From positions 186,001 through 250,000 of the forward strand of contig CACZXH010000007.1 of the NCBI GenBank assembly GCA_902785065.1: 64,000 nt of DNA, written 5' to 3'. Positions 7,388 to 16,346 of this stretch are shown piece after piece. This stretch comes from an uncultured Bacteroidia bacterium. GTDB lineage: Bacteria; Bacteroidota; Bacteroidia; Bacteroidales; UBA932. The first letter of the stretch is position 1; each line of letters starts with the position of its first letter. The notes beneath the pieces were generated by a model, which was given only the letters and a program-made list of their open reading frames with translations, was not told the DNA's origin and ran no database searches. The position numbers and the translations under genes were made by a program.

Positions 7388-8343
7388 GTTTTTTCCAGCC
7401 TGCTCCCGGGGCCGTCCTGTCCCACGACATTGCCGACTACCCGGACGGCATCGTCCTGCCCATTGACAAACCCTGGCGGTGGACCTCGGCCGATGTCATC
7501 CGGAAGGTTAAGTTCGCGGCCTTCCGGCACTTCCGCAAGAAGAACCTGAAGGTGGGCCACGCCGGGACGCTGGACCCGCTGGCGACGGGCGTGCTGCTCG
7601 TGTGCCTCGGCCCGGCCTGCAAGCGCGCACAGGAGTTCCAGGACCATGACAAGGAGTATGTCGCCGGTATCCGTTTTGGCGCTACGACGCCTTCCTACGA
7701 CCTGGAAAAGGAAGTGGACCGGATGTTCCCGTACGACCAGGTGACGGAGGAAGCCGTCCGCGCCGTCCTCCCGTCCTTCCTGGGACCTCAAGAGCAGGTT
7801 GCGCCGCTGTTCAGTGCCAAGTCCGTCGATGGCGTCCGCGCCTACGAAATGGCCCGCAAACTGTACCGCAACGCGCAGAAAGGCATCCTGGACTCCGACT
7901 TCGACGCGGCGGCCCTCGAAACCCTCCATCGCAGCCGCATCACCATCTCCGATCTGGAACTCTTAGACTATGTAGAGGCAGCCGCTGTACCTTCGCGGAC
8001 GAACTTTTTTTCTCCCGAAAAAAGGTCGAAAAAAAGTTGTCCGACTCCGGATGCGGCTGCCACGTGCTCCCAGATTGTCATTTCGAGCGTAGCCGAAGGC
8101 GGAGTCGAGAAATCTGCTTCTTCCCGCATTAACGTAGCTGACACTTCTTCTTTGGGTCTGCCGGAAGCGAGGATCCGGATCGCCTGCTCGAAAGGCACGT
8201 ACATCCGCGCCTTCGCGCGTGACCTCGGCGAGGCACTCGGCACCGGTGCGCACCTGTCGGGCCTGGTGCGTACGAAAACAGGCGCCTTCCAGTTGGAAGA
8301 CGCCCTGTCTTTGGAAGAAGCCTTGGCCCTGCTGGCCGACTAG
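7384..8343 (+). CDS. truB: tRNA pseudouridine-55 synthase with repeat-derived internal insertion
   Basis: TruB makes pseudouridine 55 in the T-loop of tRNAs. The start at 7384 overlaps the rpiB stop. The catalytic block VGHAGTLDPLATGVLL lies near residue 60, and the conserved C-terminal block CSKGTYIRAFARDLGEALG near 265. The protein is 319 residues, clearly longer than usual for Bacteroidota TruB. The excess is one segment (about 205-255) encoded by two different palindromic elements (7996-8043 and 8077-8116) and the short stretch between and after them. The frame stays open throughout. The segment lies between LELLDYVEAA and LPEARIRIA, probably a surface loop, so activity may be kept. The stop shares a CTAG with the convergent gltX stop. 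Confidence 0.93.
   Translation: MSFFQPAPGAVLSHDIADYPDGIVLPIDKPWRWTSADVIRKVKFAAFRHFRKKNLKVGHAGTLDPLATGVLLVCLGPACKRAQEFQDHDKEYVAGIRFGATTPSYDLEKEVDRMFPYDQVTEEAVRAVLPSFLGPQEQVAPLFSAKSVDGVRAYEMARKLYRNAQKGILDSDFDAAALETLHRSRITISDLELLDYVEAAAVPSRTNFFSPEKRSKKSCPTPDAAATCSQIVISSVAEGGVEKSASSRINVADTSSLGLPEARIRIACSKGTYIRAFARDLGEALGTGAHLSGLVRTKTGAFQLEDALSLEEALALLAD
7996..8043. repeat. Inverted repeat inside truB (A/T-run hairpin)
   Basis: Arms at 7996-8012 (CGGACGAACTTTTTTTC) and 8028-8043 are complementary apart from one bulged or mismatched base, around a loop of about 15 bases. It is coding in truB (about residues 205-220) and unlike the surrounding GC-rich codons. No second copy was seen in the window. 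Confidence 0.75.
8077..8116. repeat. Palindromic repeat, family B, extended form inside truB
   Basis: It has the same ends as the other family B copies (GTCATTTCGAGC ... GTCGAGAAATCTG) but a longer centre, 40 bp in all. It is read in frame in truB as IVISSVAEGGVEKS (about residues 232-245). Confidence 0.8.
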
Positions 8344-10106
8344 ATCCGGCCCAGCCGGTTGGCGATGAACGTCATCCGGCGGGCGAATTCCTTGCGGCCG
8401 ATGAGGGAGATGATGGCGGCGATGCCCAGGCCGGAAGCGCTGCCCGTGAGGGCGAGGCGCAGGCTGTTCATCACCTTGCCCATCGGATACCCGCGCATCT
8501 TGATATAATCCTCTAGCTCTTTCTCCAGGGCCGGGACTTCCAGGGTTCCACGGTAAACCTCCAGGTCGTCAAAGCCGAATTCGCGACCGGTGATGTGCTG
8601 GCACACCTCGAAGCAGTACTCGTACCATTCCGGCTTCCAGAACTTGTCCACGTCCTTCGCCAGGAACGGAGCCGTGGCCAGTTCGTCATACACCTTGGCG
8701 CGGGGGTCGACTCGCTCCGGTGCGGCGACGGGACCGCCGGCCTTCACGCCGAAGGCGGCGTAGTCCTCCGGAGCGACGAAGAGATAGGGAGCGGCGTCCC
8801 AGAAGTCGGAAACGAAGGTGGCACGGTCCCGCAGGGTTTCGACCACGCGGGCCACATATTCCTTCGTGAAGATATGGTTCTCGAAATCAAAGCCTTCCGG
8901 GGACAGTTCCGAACCGGCCACGAGGGCGCAGGCGGGGCAGTCCACGATCTTGATGCCGTGCTTTTCCAGGATGGGGGCGTACAGGCCGGCCAGTTCAGCG
9001 GCCGGCTTCGCCCGGAGATACTCCTTGTTGTACCACTTGGCCTTGTCGGCGTTGAAGCGGGCGCCGGACTTGATGACGCGCTCCAGCGAGAACACCGGAA
9101 CCAGCTCGTCCAGCGTGTAGAGTTCGGTGTCATCGCCCGGGTTCCAGCCCAGGAAAGCGAGCATATTGACGAAAGCCTCCGGGAAGTAGCCGTCCTCCCG
9201 GTAGCCGCGGGAAACCTCGCCCTCGGCATTGACCCAGCGCAGGGGGAACACCGGGAATCCCAGGCGGTCGCCATCGCGCTTGGAGAGCTTGCCCTTGCCA
9301 TCCGGCTTGAGCAGCAGGGACAGGTGGGCGAACCGGGGCATGGTATCGGTCCATCCGAAAGCCTCATACAGCAGGTAATGCAGCGGCAGGGACGGGAGCC
9401 ATTCCTCGCCGCGGATGACCTCAGAGATTTCCATCAGATGGTCGTCCACGATGTTGGCGAGGTGGTAGGTCGGGAGTTCATCGGCCCGCTTCCAGAGCAC
9501 CTTGTCGTCCAGGGTGTCGGTATTGACGGAAATGTGGCCGCGGATCAGGTCGTCCATCTCCACGACGCGGTTCTGGGGCATCTTGAAGCGGACGGTCCAG
9601 TTCGTGGTTTCCGCCAGCAGGTGCTCCACCTCCCCTGGGGAAAGGGTGAGGGAATTGCGCAGGGACATGCGCGTCACGGCATTGTAGGTGAAGGTCTGGC
9701 CCTCCGCCTCGGCGGCTTTGCGGCAGGCGTCCAGCTCCTCGGGCGTGTCGAAAGCGTAGTAGGCCCATCCGGCCTCCACGAGCTGGTCGGCGAAGTCCCG
9801 GTAGATGGGGCGCCGCTGGCTCTGGCGATAAGGCGCATGGGGATGCTGCGGGGTCGAGGACTCCACGACCTTGCCGTCGGCATCCACACCCTCATCGGGA
9901 ATGATGCCGCACCAGCGCAGCGCTTCGATGATGTATTCCTCCGCGCCCGGGACGAACCGGTTGGAGTCGGTATCTTCGATTCGGAGGATAAAGTCTCCCC
10001 CGTGCTGCTTGGCATACAGGTAGTTATACAAGGCCGTCCGGACGCCGCCCATGTGGAGCGGGCCGGTCGGAGACGGGGCGAAACGGACACGTGTTCTTCT
10101 TTCCAT
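8340..10106 (-). CDS. gltX: Glutamyl-tRNA synthetase
   Basis: This 588-residue class I aminoacyl-tRNA synthetase charges tRNA-Glu. The HIGH-type signature lies in RFAPSPTGPLHMGG (8-21) and the KMSKS-type loop is KLSKRDGDRLG near 275. The C-terminal alpha-helical anticodon-binding region is longer than in E. coli (471 residues), with an Ala/Pro-rich insertion (GGPVAAPERVDP) near 440. It is transcribed alone after the ftsZ terminator from its own TAAATTTG box, and its stop codon overlaps that of truB on the other strand. Confidence 0.95.
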   Translation of the reverse strand: MERRTRVRFAPSPTGPLHMGGVRTALYNYLYAKQHGGDFILRIEDTDSNRFVPGAEEYIIEALRWCGIIPDEGVDADGKVVESSTPQHPHAPYRQSQRRPIYRDFADQLVEAGWAYYAFDTPEELDACRKAAEAEGQTFTYNAVTRMSLRNSLTLSPGEVEHLLAETTNWTVRFKMPQNRVVEMDDLIRGHISVNTDTLDDKVLWKRADELPTYHLANIVDDHLMEISEVIRGEEWLPSLPLHYLLYEAFGWTDTMPRFAHLSLLLKPDGKGKLSKRDGDRLGFPVFPLRWVNAEGEVSRGYREDGYFPEAFVNMLAFLGWNPGDDTELYTLDELVPVFSLERVIKSGARFNADKAKWYNKEYLRAKPAAELAGLYAPILEKHGIKIVDCPACALVAGSELSPEGFDFENHIFTKEYVARVVETLRDRATFVSDFWDAAPYLFVAPEDYAAFGVKAGGPVAAPERVDPRAKVYDELATAPFLAKDVDKFWKPEWYEYCFEVCQHITGREFGFDDLEVYRGTLEVPALEKELEDYIKMRGYPMGKVMNSLRLALTGSASGLGIAAIISLIGRKEFARRMTFIANRLGRI

Positions 10107-10131
10107 GGTTGTATCAAGCCGGTTTAATTTA

Positions 10132-10139
10132 CAAATTTA
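10132..10139 (-). promoter_or_regulatory. gltX promoter -7 box
   Basis: The minus strand reads TAAATTTG, a TAnnTTTG match, 26 bases before the gltX ATG, downstream of the dcw terminator. No -33 element was recognised. Confidence 0.55.
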
Positions 10140-10173
10140 GTCATTTTCGTCGGAATACCGTGTCTTAAACAAC

Positions 10174-10200
10174 GATCCCCGGTGAAATTCACCAGGGATC
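10174..10200 (-). terminator. Terminator of the dcw cluster after ftsZ
   Basis: An 11-bp stem (GATCCCTGGTG on the minus strand) pairs with CACCGGGGATC through one U-G wobble that exists only in the minus-strand RNA, which fixes its direction. It lies 54 bases past the ftsZ stop and before the gltX promoter. The core stem is the same CCCTGGTG seen at 415-448. Confidence 0.75.
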
Positions 10201-10253
10201 ACAACATAATCGATTAACAAATATAGAAAGATAAGAGTCCCGTCGCGGGTGTC

Positions 10254-11507
10254 TTATTTTTTTCCTTCGTGTGCGCGGCGGATGGCCGGAACGGCCTCCA
10301 GTTCGCTGATGCTCTCGCCGGGCTCCACGCACAGGCAGGGCTTCGTGTCCTCCGTGAAGTGGAAGCGGCGGGTGGGCTCGGCCGTGTTGAAGCCGACCTT
10401 GATAGACGGCGCCATGTCCGGAAGCGGCACTTCCGTGCCCTTGTAGGTGGTTTCCCACTGGAAGTCGCGGTCGATGATCACGATGTTCCCGAGGTTCACG
10501 TCCGTGATGTGGCCGAGCTGGCCCATGTCGAAGCCGGTGACGATGGCGGTGATCCGCACCTTGTCGCCGATCTCGGGATCGTCGTCCCAGATGAGGCCCT
10601 TCTTGAAGCGGTTGGCACTGCCCGTGTACTGGGTGATCATTTCGTCGATGGTCTCCAGTTCCTTCATCTTGATGCCGCGCTCATTGTTGCCGGAGGTGAT
10701 GTTGATGAGGACGTTCTTCGCGGTCTTGAGGTCGAAGTCATTCAGGAGCGGGGATTCGAAGGCGCCCTTGACGGCGTCCTCCAGGCGGTTGTTGCCCGTT
10801 CCGAGACCCGTGCCCATCAGGGCCATGCCGGAGTTCCGCATCATCTTGGACACATCCTTGAAGTCCACGTTGATATAACCGGGCTGGGTGATTACCTCGA
10901 TGATACCCCGGACGGCGGTCGCGAGGACCTCGTCGGCCATCGGGAAGGCTTCGTGGGCGAGGGTGTCGCCAAAGAACTCGTACAGCTTCTCGTTGTTGAT
11001 GATGAGGAGGCTGTCCACGTTCTTTTCCAGCTCGTGGATGCCGTCCACGGCCTTGGACTGGGATTCGTTGCCTTCGTTCTTGAACGGGATGGTGACGACG
11101 GCGACGGTGAGGATGCCGCGGTCCTTCGCCATCTTGGCGATGACCGGCGAGGCGCCCGTGCCCGTACCGCCGCCCATGCCGGCGGTGATAAAGAGCATTT
11201 CGGTGCCGTTGTCCAGCACTTTGGCGGCAATCTCATCCTGCGATTCCAGGGCGGCGTTGCGGCCTTCCACGGGGTCGGTGCCCGCGCCGAGGCCCTTGGA
11301 GCCCATCTGGATCTTCGTGGGAACCTCGCTCTTGTAGAGGGCCTGGGAGTCCGTGTTGCACACGATGAAGTTGCAGCCCTTGATCTTCTGCTTGTACATG
11401 TAGTTCACGGCATTGCAGCCTCCGCCGCCAACGCCGATGACCTTGATGATGGAGTTCTCCTCACTCCAGTCGCGGGGCATGATATCGTGGTCCATTGTCA
11501 TATCCAT
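10254..11507 (-). CDS. ftsZ: Cell division GTPase FtsZ
   Basis: FtsZ (417 residues) polymerises into the Z-ring at the division site. VIGVGGGGCNAVNYM near 24, the tubulin signature MGGGTGTGASPVIAK near 111, and NVDFKDV are present. The C-terminal tail is short and ends AVPAIRRAHEGKK, a diverged form of the conserved peptide that binds FtsA. The start is preceded by GAGGAGG about 8 bases upstream, an unusually good Shine-Dalgarno sequence for a Bacteroidota gene and unlike its neighbours. It follows ftsA by 18 bp and is last in the dcw operon. Confidence 0.97.
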   Translation of the reverse strand: MDMTMDHDIMPRDWSEENSIIKVIGVGGGGCNAVNYMYKQKIKGCNFIVCNTDSQALYKSEVPTKIQMGSKGLGAGTDPVEGRNAALESQDEIAAKVLDNGTEMLFITAGMGGGTGTGASPVIAKMAKDRGILTVAVVTIPFKNEGNESQSKAVDGIHELEKNVDSLLIINNEKLYEFFGDTLAHEAFPMADEVLATAVRGIIEVITQPGYINVDFKDVSKMMRNSGMALMGTGLGTGNNRLEDAVKGAFESPLLNDFDLKTAKNVLINITSGNNERGIKMKELETIDEMITQYTGSANRFKKGLIWDDDPEIGDKVRITAIVTGFDMGQLGHITDVNLGNIVIIDRDFQWETTYKGTEVPLPDMAPSIKVGFNTAEPTRRFHFTEDTKPCLCVEPGESISELEAVPAIRRAHEGKK

Positions 11508-11525
11508 ATCCTGGTCCTCCTCGTT

Positions 11526-13064
11526 TTACTTGTTTTCGTTCTCTTCTTCTTCCCGGGTCATCTCGTCGTAGAAATCCAGCACGCCGTTCTTGACTTTGGC
11601 GCCGATGTCCTTGATCTTGCCCTTGAACCAGCGCATCTTCGGCTTGTTGGGATCGGCTGCTTTCTTGACCTTCTCCTTTTTCTCCTTCTTCGGCTTCTCG
11701 GGCTTTTCCGGGGCCGCTTCGGGTTGCTCGGCGGGTCCATACTCATCCACGTCGATAAGCGTTCCCTGCTCGCCCTGCTGGAAGGTGGCGTCCGGCACGA
11801 AGAACGGCTCTTCCACCGTCTCCTCGGCCTCTTCCTCGGCGGTTTCCTCCGCCTCGGGGGCGTCGGCCCAGACCGGTTCCGGGCGGGTGACGCAGTCGGG
11901 CATCCGGTCGTCCTTGGCCGCGAGGACCATGCCGATGGCCGCGGCCGCCGACGGGTTGTACACGCCTGCGCCCACGGACGCGGAGAACAGGTGCCTCGGG
12001 AATCCGATGCGCACCTCGTAACCGGAAAGTTCCTTGAACAGGTTGGCGAAGTTCACGAGCGAGGCGCCGCCGCCGGTGAGGACGATACCGCCGCGCAGGT
12101 TGTTCTCCAGCCCGCTCTCCTGGATATAGTACAGGACCGCGTTGATAATCTCGCGGCTGCGCGCGTCGATGACTTCGGAAATGTACTTGACCGTCACTTC
12201 CTTATACGGCTCGGTGAGCCGGATCTGCAGGACCTTCTCGCTCAGCGAGGCGAGCTTGCCGGGCATGCAGGCGCCGAACTTGAGCTTGATCTTCTCGGCG
12301 AGGTCCTCCGAGATGGAGCACTCGGTGCGGATGTCGCCGGTGATGGTCTTGCCGCCGAAGGGAATCGCCACATAGGACCGCATGATGCCGCCCTGGTAGA
12401 TGGCGACGGACGTGACGCCTGCGCCGATATCCACGAGCGCGACGCCGCTCTGGCGGTCTTCCTCCGTGAGGACGGTCTTCGCGACCACGTCCGGGAGGAA
12501 GTACTTCTTCGCAATGGCGATGCCCATCGAATTGAAGATCTTGTCCACGGCGGTGGTGGCCCGGCGGCTGCCGATGAACACCTTGAAATTGCCCTCCAGT
12601 TCCTTGGAGAGGGTGCCCACGACGTCGCTTTCCACGAGCTGGATCTGGTCGTCGATGGAGAAGGACTGGGCCACGGCGCCATACATGATCTGGCTCGTCT
12701 CGTCATCCAGCGGGTAGGACTCGAGGGCCATCGCCTTCAGGTTCTCGACCTCCTCCTCGGTGATGTAGTCGTCGGGGTTGGAGCGGACGATGCCGCCCGT
12801 GGCCGTTTCCTGCCGCACGTCGCTGCGGGGCATGCCCACGACCACCTGCAGGATCTTGATCATCAGCTCATCCTCGGCCTCCTGGATCGCTTTCTTCAGG
12901 GGGAGGGACGCCTTCATCGGGTTGGCGACCACGCTGCCTCGGATGCCGGCGGACGGCGTCTCCTTGTAGTAGACGACCTGGACGTCATCCCCCTTCACGC
13001 GGGCCACACAGAGCCCGAGTTTGGACGTCCCCAAGTCAATTGACGCAATGTAACGTTCTTCCAT
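11526..13064 (-). CDS. ftsA: Cell division protein FtsA
   Basis: FtsA is an actin-like ATPase that anchors FtsZ to the membrane. The phosphate loop ASIDLGTSKLGLCV is at the N-terminus, DIGAGVTSVAIY near 215, and the second phosphate motif GIVLTGGGASLVN near 340. At 512 residues it is about 90 longer than E. coli FtsA because of a C-terminal Glu/Pro/Lys-rich tail. The last 45 residues include a basic amphipathic helix (RWFKGKIKDIGAKVKNGVLD), the probable membrane-targeting sequence. Confidence 0.96.
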   Translation of the reverse strand: MEERYIASIDLGTSKLGLCVARVKGDDVQVVYYKETPSAGIRGSVVANPMKASLPLKKAIQEAEDELMIKILQVVVGMPRSDVRQETATGGIVRSNPDDYITEEEVENLKAMALESYPLDDETSQIMYGAVAQSFSIDDQIQLVESDVVGTLSKELEGNFKVFIGSRRATTAVDKIFNSMGIAIAKKYFLPDVVAKTVLTEEDRQSGVALVDIGAGVTSVAIYQGGIMRSYVAIPFGGKTITGDIRTECSISEDLAEKIKLKFGACMPGKLASLSEKVLQIRLTEPYKEVTVKYISEVIDARSREIINAVLYYIQESGLENNLRGGIVLTGGGASLVNFANLFKELSGYEVRIGFPRHLFSASVGAGVYNPSAAAAIGMVLAAKDDRMPDCVTRPEPVWADAPEAEETAEEEAEETVEEPFFVPDATFQQGEQGTLIDVDEYGPAEQPEAAPEKPEKPKKEKKEKVKKAADPNKPKMRWFKGKIKDIGAKVKNGVLDFYDEMTREEEENENK

Positions 13065-13073
13065 ATCGTATAA

Positions 13074-13847
13074 CTATTTGTTTCTGCAAATGATCTGTCC
13101 GTCGAAGCGCACGTCCACAGTCTTGTACGGTGTCTCCCGGGAAGGGGCAACGCTTTCGTAGTACTGGCGGATGCGGCCGAATTTGGCTTCAATGTCGGTG
13201 GGCGTGCCGAAGACGAAGCGTTCACTGCCCTCGCGCGGCACCAGGACCAGGTTCCCGTCCTTCCGGACGGAGATCTGTCCCACCAGGTCGTTCCATTCCT
13301 TGCGGGCGCCCAGCCAGCGGACGAGGTCCAGCACGGACAAGACCCACTGCCGCTCCTTTTCCGTCTCGGGCGCCCCCTTGAAATTCTTGTCGATCTTCAG
13401 GGGCAGGGCGCCGTCCACGACCGGGACGCGGGCGGTGTGGCGCAGCTGGAGCGGGAACAGGAAGCCCTCCGCATCGGCATAGAAGCCGCCGGAAGCGCTC
13501 TGGAAGCGGACCACCGGCGCACGCTGGGTGACACTGATATGCAGGACGCCGTCGTCGGTGAGCCAGGCCTGGCTCTTGCGGACGGCGCTCTTTCCGTCAA
13601 TGACGGCCTCGACCTTCTTGAGGTCCACGCTGTCCAGCCGGAGCCCGAGATAGGTGCCGTAGTCCGCCATCCAGTCCTTGATATCGTCCGGGGAGATGAA
13701 CGCCAGGCTGTCGGCGATGATGGCGTCGACGCTGTTGCAGGTCACTTCCCGGCGGTTTTCCGCGCCCACGCGGTCGCCCACCAGCCAGAGAAACAGGCAG
13801 GCGGTGACGGCCGAGGCGGCGATGATATAGCGGACGACGGGTTTCAT
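13074..13847 (-). CDS. ftsQ: Cell division protein FtsQ
   Basis: This is a bitopic division protein of 257 residues: short cytoplasmic N-terminus, one membrane helix (8-24), then a POTRA-like periplasmic region (Val/Asn-rich start, SPDDIKDWMADYG, KKVEAVIDGKSAVRKSQAWL) and a beta domain ending near the C-terminus. Sequence identity to enteric FtsQ is low, and the assignment rests on topology and position between murC and ftsA. It starts one base inside the murC stop (TGATG). Confidence 0.88.
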   Translation of the reverse strand: MKPVVRYIIAASAVTACLFLWLVGDRVGAENRREVTCNSVDAIIADSLAFISPDDIKDWMADYGTYLGLRLDSVDLKKVEAVIDGKSAVRKSQAWLTDDGVLHISVTQRAPVVRFQSASGGFYADAEGFLFPLQLRHTARVPVVDGALPLKIDKNFKGAPETEKERQWVLSVLDLVRWLGARKEWNDLVGQISVRKDGNLVLVPREGSERFVFGTPTDIEAKFGRIRQYYESVAPSRETPYKTVDVRFDGQIICRNK

Positions 13848-15190
13848 CAGCGGTTCTTCACGAGTTCGGTGATCGGTCCGATGAAGCGGTCCACGTTGCC
13901 GGCCCCGAAGGTGACCAACACGTCGACCGGCTCATTCTCCAGGTATTCCAGGAGCTTCTCCTTCTCCACCAGCACCTTCTCGGGGGCGGTCACGTCCCGG
14001 AAGATGATGTCGGAAGTGACGCCCGGGATCGGTTCCTCGCGGGCGGGATAGATGGGAAGGAGGATGAGCTTGTCCACCGCACTCAGGGCGGCGGCGAACT
14101 CGGGTGCGAAGTCCCGGGTCCGGGTGTACAGGTGCGGCTGGAAGACAGCGGTGAGCTTCCGGCCCGGGAAAATGTCCCGGAGGGAGGCGATGGCCGCCGC
14201 GAGTTCCGCCGGATGATGGGCGTAGTCGTCGACATAGGCGGCACCCGGCTTGTTGACATGGACCTCCAGGCGGCGCTTGACGCCCTCGAAGGTGCCGATG
14301 GCGTGCTTCACGGCCTCCGGGTCCAACCCGTAGGTAAGGGCGACGGCGGCCGCGGCTATGCTGTTCTCGGCATTCACCCGGCCAGGCGCGCCGACGCGGA
14401 TCCCTTTCAGGATACCGCCCGGCCAGCGGAGGTCGTAGATGAAGTTGCCGCAGGCGTCCGGATGCGGGTCCATGGCATGGAAATCGGCCTCCGGATCGGT
14501 ATAATGGTAGGTTAGAAGGTTCGCTTTCGTGTCCGCGGCGGTGATGGGGACGCCCTTCTTGGCAATGACGGTCCCGCTTACCTGGGAGGCAAAGATCTGG
14601 AACGCCTCCAGGACATGGGCATAATCACCGTAAATGTCCAGATGGTCCGCGTCAATGGCCGTGATGACGGCGATCTCCGGGAAGAGCTGGTGGAAGGAGC
14701 GGTCGAACTCGTCGGCCTCGGCCACCACCACGTCGTTGTCGCTGACGAGGAGGTTTGTCCCGTAGTTGCGGGAGATGCCGCCGAGGAAGGCGGAACAGCC
14801 TTCCCCGCTCTCGGTGAAGATATGGGCGACCATCGTGGAGGTGGTCGTCTTGCCGTGTGTGCCGGAGACGGCGAGGCAGCGCTGGCCCTTCGCGACCTCG
14901 CCGAGGGCGAGGGAGCGCTTGACCACGCGGTATCCGTTCTCCCGTACGAAATCCAGTTCCCGGAGCTCGTGAATGGCCGGCGTCCAGATGACGAGGGTCT
15001 CATTCACATCCGCCGGAATGAGGTCCGGCCGGTCGTCGTAATGCACGCCGATCCCTTCCGCCGCCAGCTGCGCCGTCAGGTCTGACGGCGTCTTGTCATA
15101 GCCGGACACCGCATAACCCTTGAACTTGAAATACCGGGCCAGGGCGCTCATCCCGATACCACCGATGCCTATGAAATATACGTTCTTCAT
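13847..15190 (-). CDS. murC: UDP-N-acetylmuramate--L-alanine ligase
   Basis: MurC (447 residues) adds L-Ala to UDP-MurNAc in peptidoglycan precursor synthesis in the cytosol. The N-terminal Rossmann motif is FIGIGGIGMSALA, the ATP loop is VSGTHGKTTTSTM near 115, and the Mur ligase C-terminal domain contains YVDDYAHHPAEL. A family B palindrome ends a few bases upstream of its ATG, between murG and murC. Confidence 0.97.
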   Translation of the reverse strand: MKNVYFIGIGGIGMSALARYFKFKGYAVSGYDKTPSDLTAQLAAEGIGVHYDDRPDLIPADVNETLVIWTPAIHELRELDFVRENGYRVVKRSLALGEVAKGQRCLAVSGTHGKTTTSTMVAHIFTESGEGCSAFLGGISRNYGTNLLVSDNDVVVAEADEFDRSFHQLFPEIAVITAIDADHLDIYGDYAHVLEAFQIFASQVSGTVIAKKGVPITAADTKANLLTYHYTDPEADFHAMDPHPDACGNFIYDLRWPGGILKGIRVGAPGRVNAENSIAAAAVALTYGLDPEAVKHAIGTFEGVKRRLEVHVNKPGAAYVDDYAHHPAELAAAIASLRDIFPGRKLTAVFQPHLYTRTRDFAPEFAAALSAVDKLILLPIYPAREEPIPGVTSDIIFRDVTAPEKVLVEKEKLLEYLENEPVDVLVTFGAGNVDRFIGPITELVKNR

Positions 15191-15193
15191 CTT

Positions 15194-15220
15194 GTCATTT
15201 CGAGCTTGTCGAGAAATCTC
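15194..15220. repeat. Palindromic repeat, family B (copy 3), murC-murG junction
   Basis: It is identical to the copy at 6922-6948 over GTCATTTCGAGCTTGTCGAGAAATCT. The last two bases are part of the murG TGA stop, so the repeat occupies the whole murG-murC gap and overlaps the murG end. Confidence 0.8.
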
Positions 15221-16346
15221 AAACGAGTTTATATGCTTCGTCGCAAATCACCTGCGCCGCTTCCGTCAATGCCATTTTTCCGGCGTTCTCCTCCAGCGTG
15301 GCGATGCGTCCCGGGTCGGAGAGGAGCTCCACGGCCGTCGCCATCAGTTTCTCGGGCGCGTCGGCGTCCTTGACGATGAGGGCCGCATTGCGGCGCACGA
15401 GCGCCATCGCGTTGTGCGTCTGATGGTCCTCCGCCACGTTGGGCGAAGGCACGAAAATGGCTGCCTTGTGCATCGCGCACAGCTCTGACACCGTGCTGGC
15501 GCCGCTGCGCGTCACCACGGCGTCTGCCGCCGCGTACGCGAGATCCATCCGGGCGATGAAGTCATGGTGCTGCACGCCCGGGCAGGGGTGCTGGGCCATG
15601 AACTCGTCCACACCCTTCTTGTAGTACTTACCGCACTGCCAGATGACTTCGAGGTTCTCGCCGCCCGGGCAGCCGGCTTCGATCCATCGCTTCATCGACC
15701 GGTTCAGCGTACCGCTGCCGAGGCTGCCGCCCACGATGAACAGGTGCTTCTTCTCCGGATCCAGGTGGTAGTAGCCCATCGCCTCATCCTTCATCGCCGC
15801 CGTTGGCGGGGTGGAGACTTCCTTGCGGATGGGGTTGCCGCTCATCACGATCCGGTCCGCCGGGAAGAAGCGTTCCATTCCCTCGTAGGCGACGCAGATC
15901 TTCTGCACCCGCTTCCCGAGGAGCTTGTTCGTCAGGCCGGCGAAGCCGTTCTGCTCCTGGATGAGGGCGGGGACCTTCATCCCCGTCGCAGCCCAGAGCA
16001 GGGGCGCGCTCGCGTAGCCGCCCACGCCGATGACGATGTCCGGCTTGAACTCCCGGATGAGCTTTTTCGCCATCGACACGCTTTTCAGCACTCGGAAAGG
16101 CACCTGGAGGTCGTTGACGATGTTTTTCAGGTTCAGCTGGCGCTGCATCCCGACGATCGGGAGGCCGACGATCTTGTAGCCGGCGGCCGGCACCTTCTCC
16201 ATTTCCATCTTGCCGGTGGCGCCGACGAAGAGGATTTCCGTGTCCGGGTTCAGTTCCTTCAGTTTGTTCGCGATCGAGATGGCCGGGAAGATATGGCCGC
16301 CCGTGCCGCCGCCGCTGATGATGGCGCGTAAAGGTTTATACTCCAT
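15219..16346 (-). CDS. murG: UDP-GlcNAc--lipid I GlcNAc transferase
   Basis: MurG (375 residues) makes lipid II at the inner face of the membrane. The glycine loop IISGGGTGGHIFPAISIA follows the start, with IGVGGYASAPLLWAA, QEQNGFAGLTNKLL and a C-terminal RSGASTVSEL ... FVPSPNVAEDHQ donor-binding region. The ATG at 16346 overlaps the ftsW 3' end by 11 bases; an alternative ATG is at 16358. The stop codon is partly formed by a palindromic repeat. Confidence 0.96.
   Translation of the reverse strand: MEYKPLRAIISGGGTGGHIFPAISIANKLKELNPDTEILFVGATGKMEMEKVPAAGYKIVGLPIVGMQRQLNLKNIVNDLQVPFRVLKSVSMAKKLIREFKPDIVIGVGGYASAPLLWAATGMKVPALIQEQNGFAGLTNKLLGKRVQKICVAYEGMERFFPADRIVMSGNPIRKEVSTPPTAAMKDEAMGYYHLDPEKKHLFIVGGSLGSGTLNRSMKRWIEAGCPGGENLEVIWQCGKYYKKGVDEFMAQHPCPGVQHHDFIARMDLAYAAADAVVTRSGASTVSELCAMHKAAIFVPSPNVAEDHQTHNAMALVRRNAALIVKDADAPEKLMATAVELLSDPGRIATLEENAGKMALTEAAQVICDEAYKLV

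Noticed and set aside
10141-10253. AT-rich stretch considered as a replication origin
   Set aside because: No DnaA-box cluster, no dnaA or dnaN nearby; terminator and gltX promoter explain the AT content.
10269-13043. 924-codon open frame on the plus strand opposite ftsZ and ftsA
   Set aside because: High GC content leaves long antisense frames open. The translation is His/Asp/Gly-rich without any family motif, while ftsZ and ftsA on the other strand carry all their signatures.
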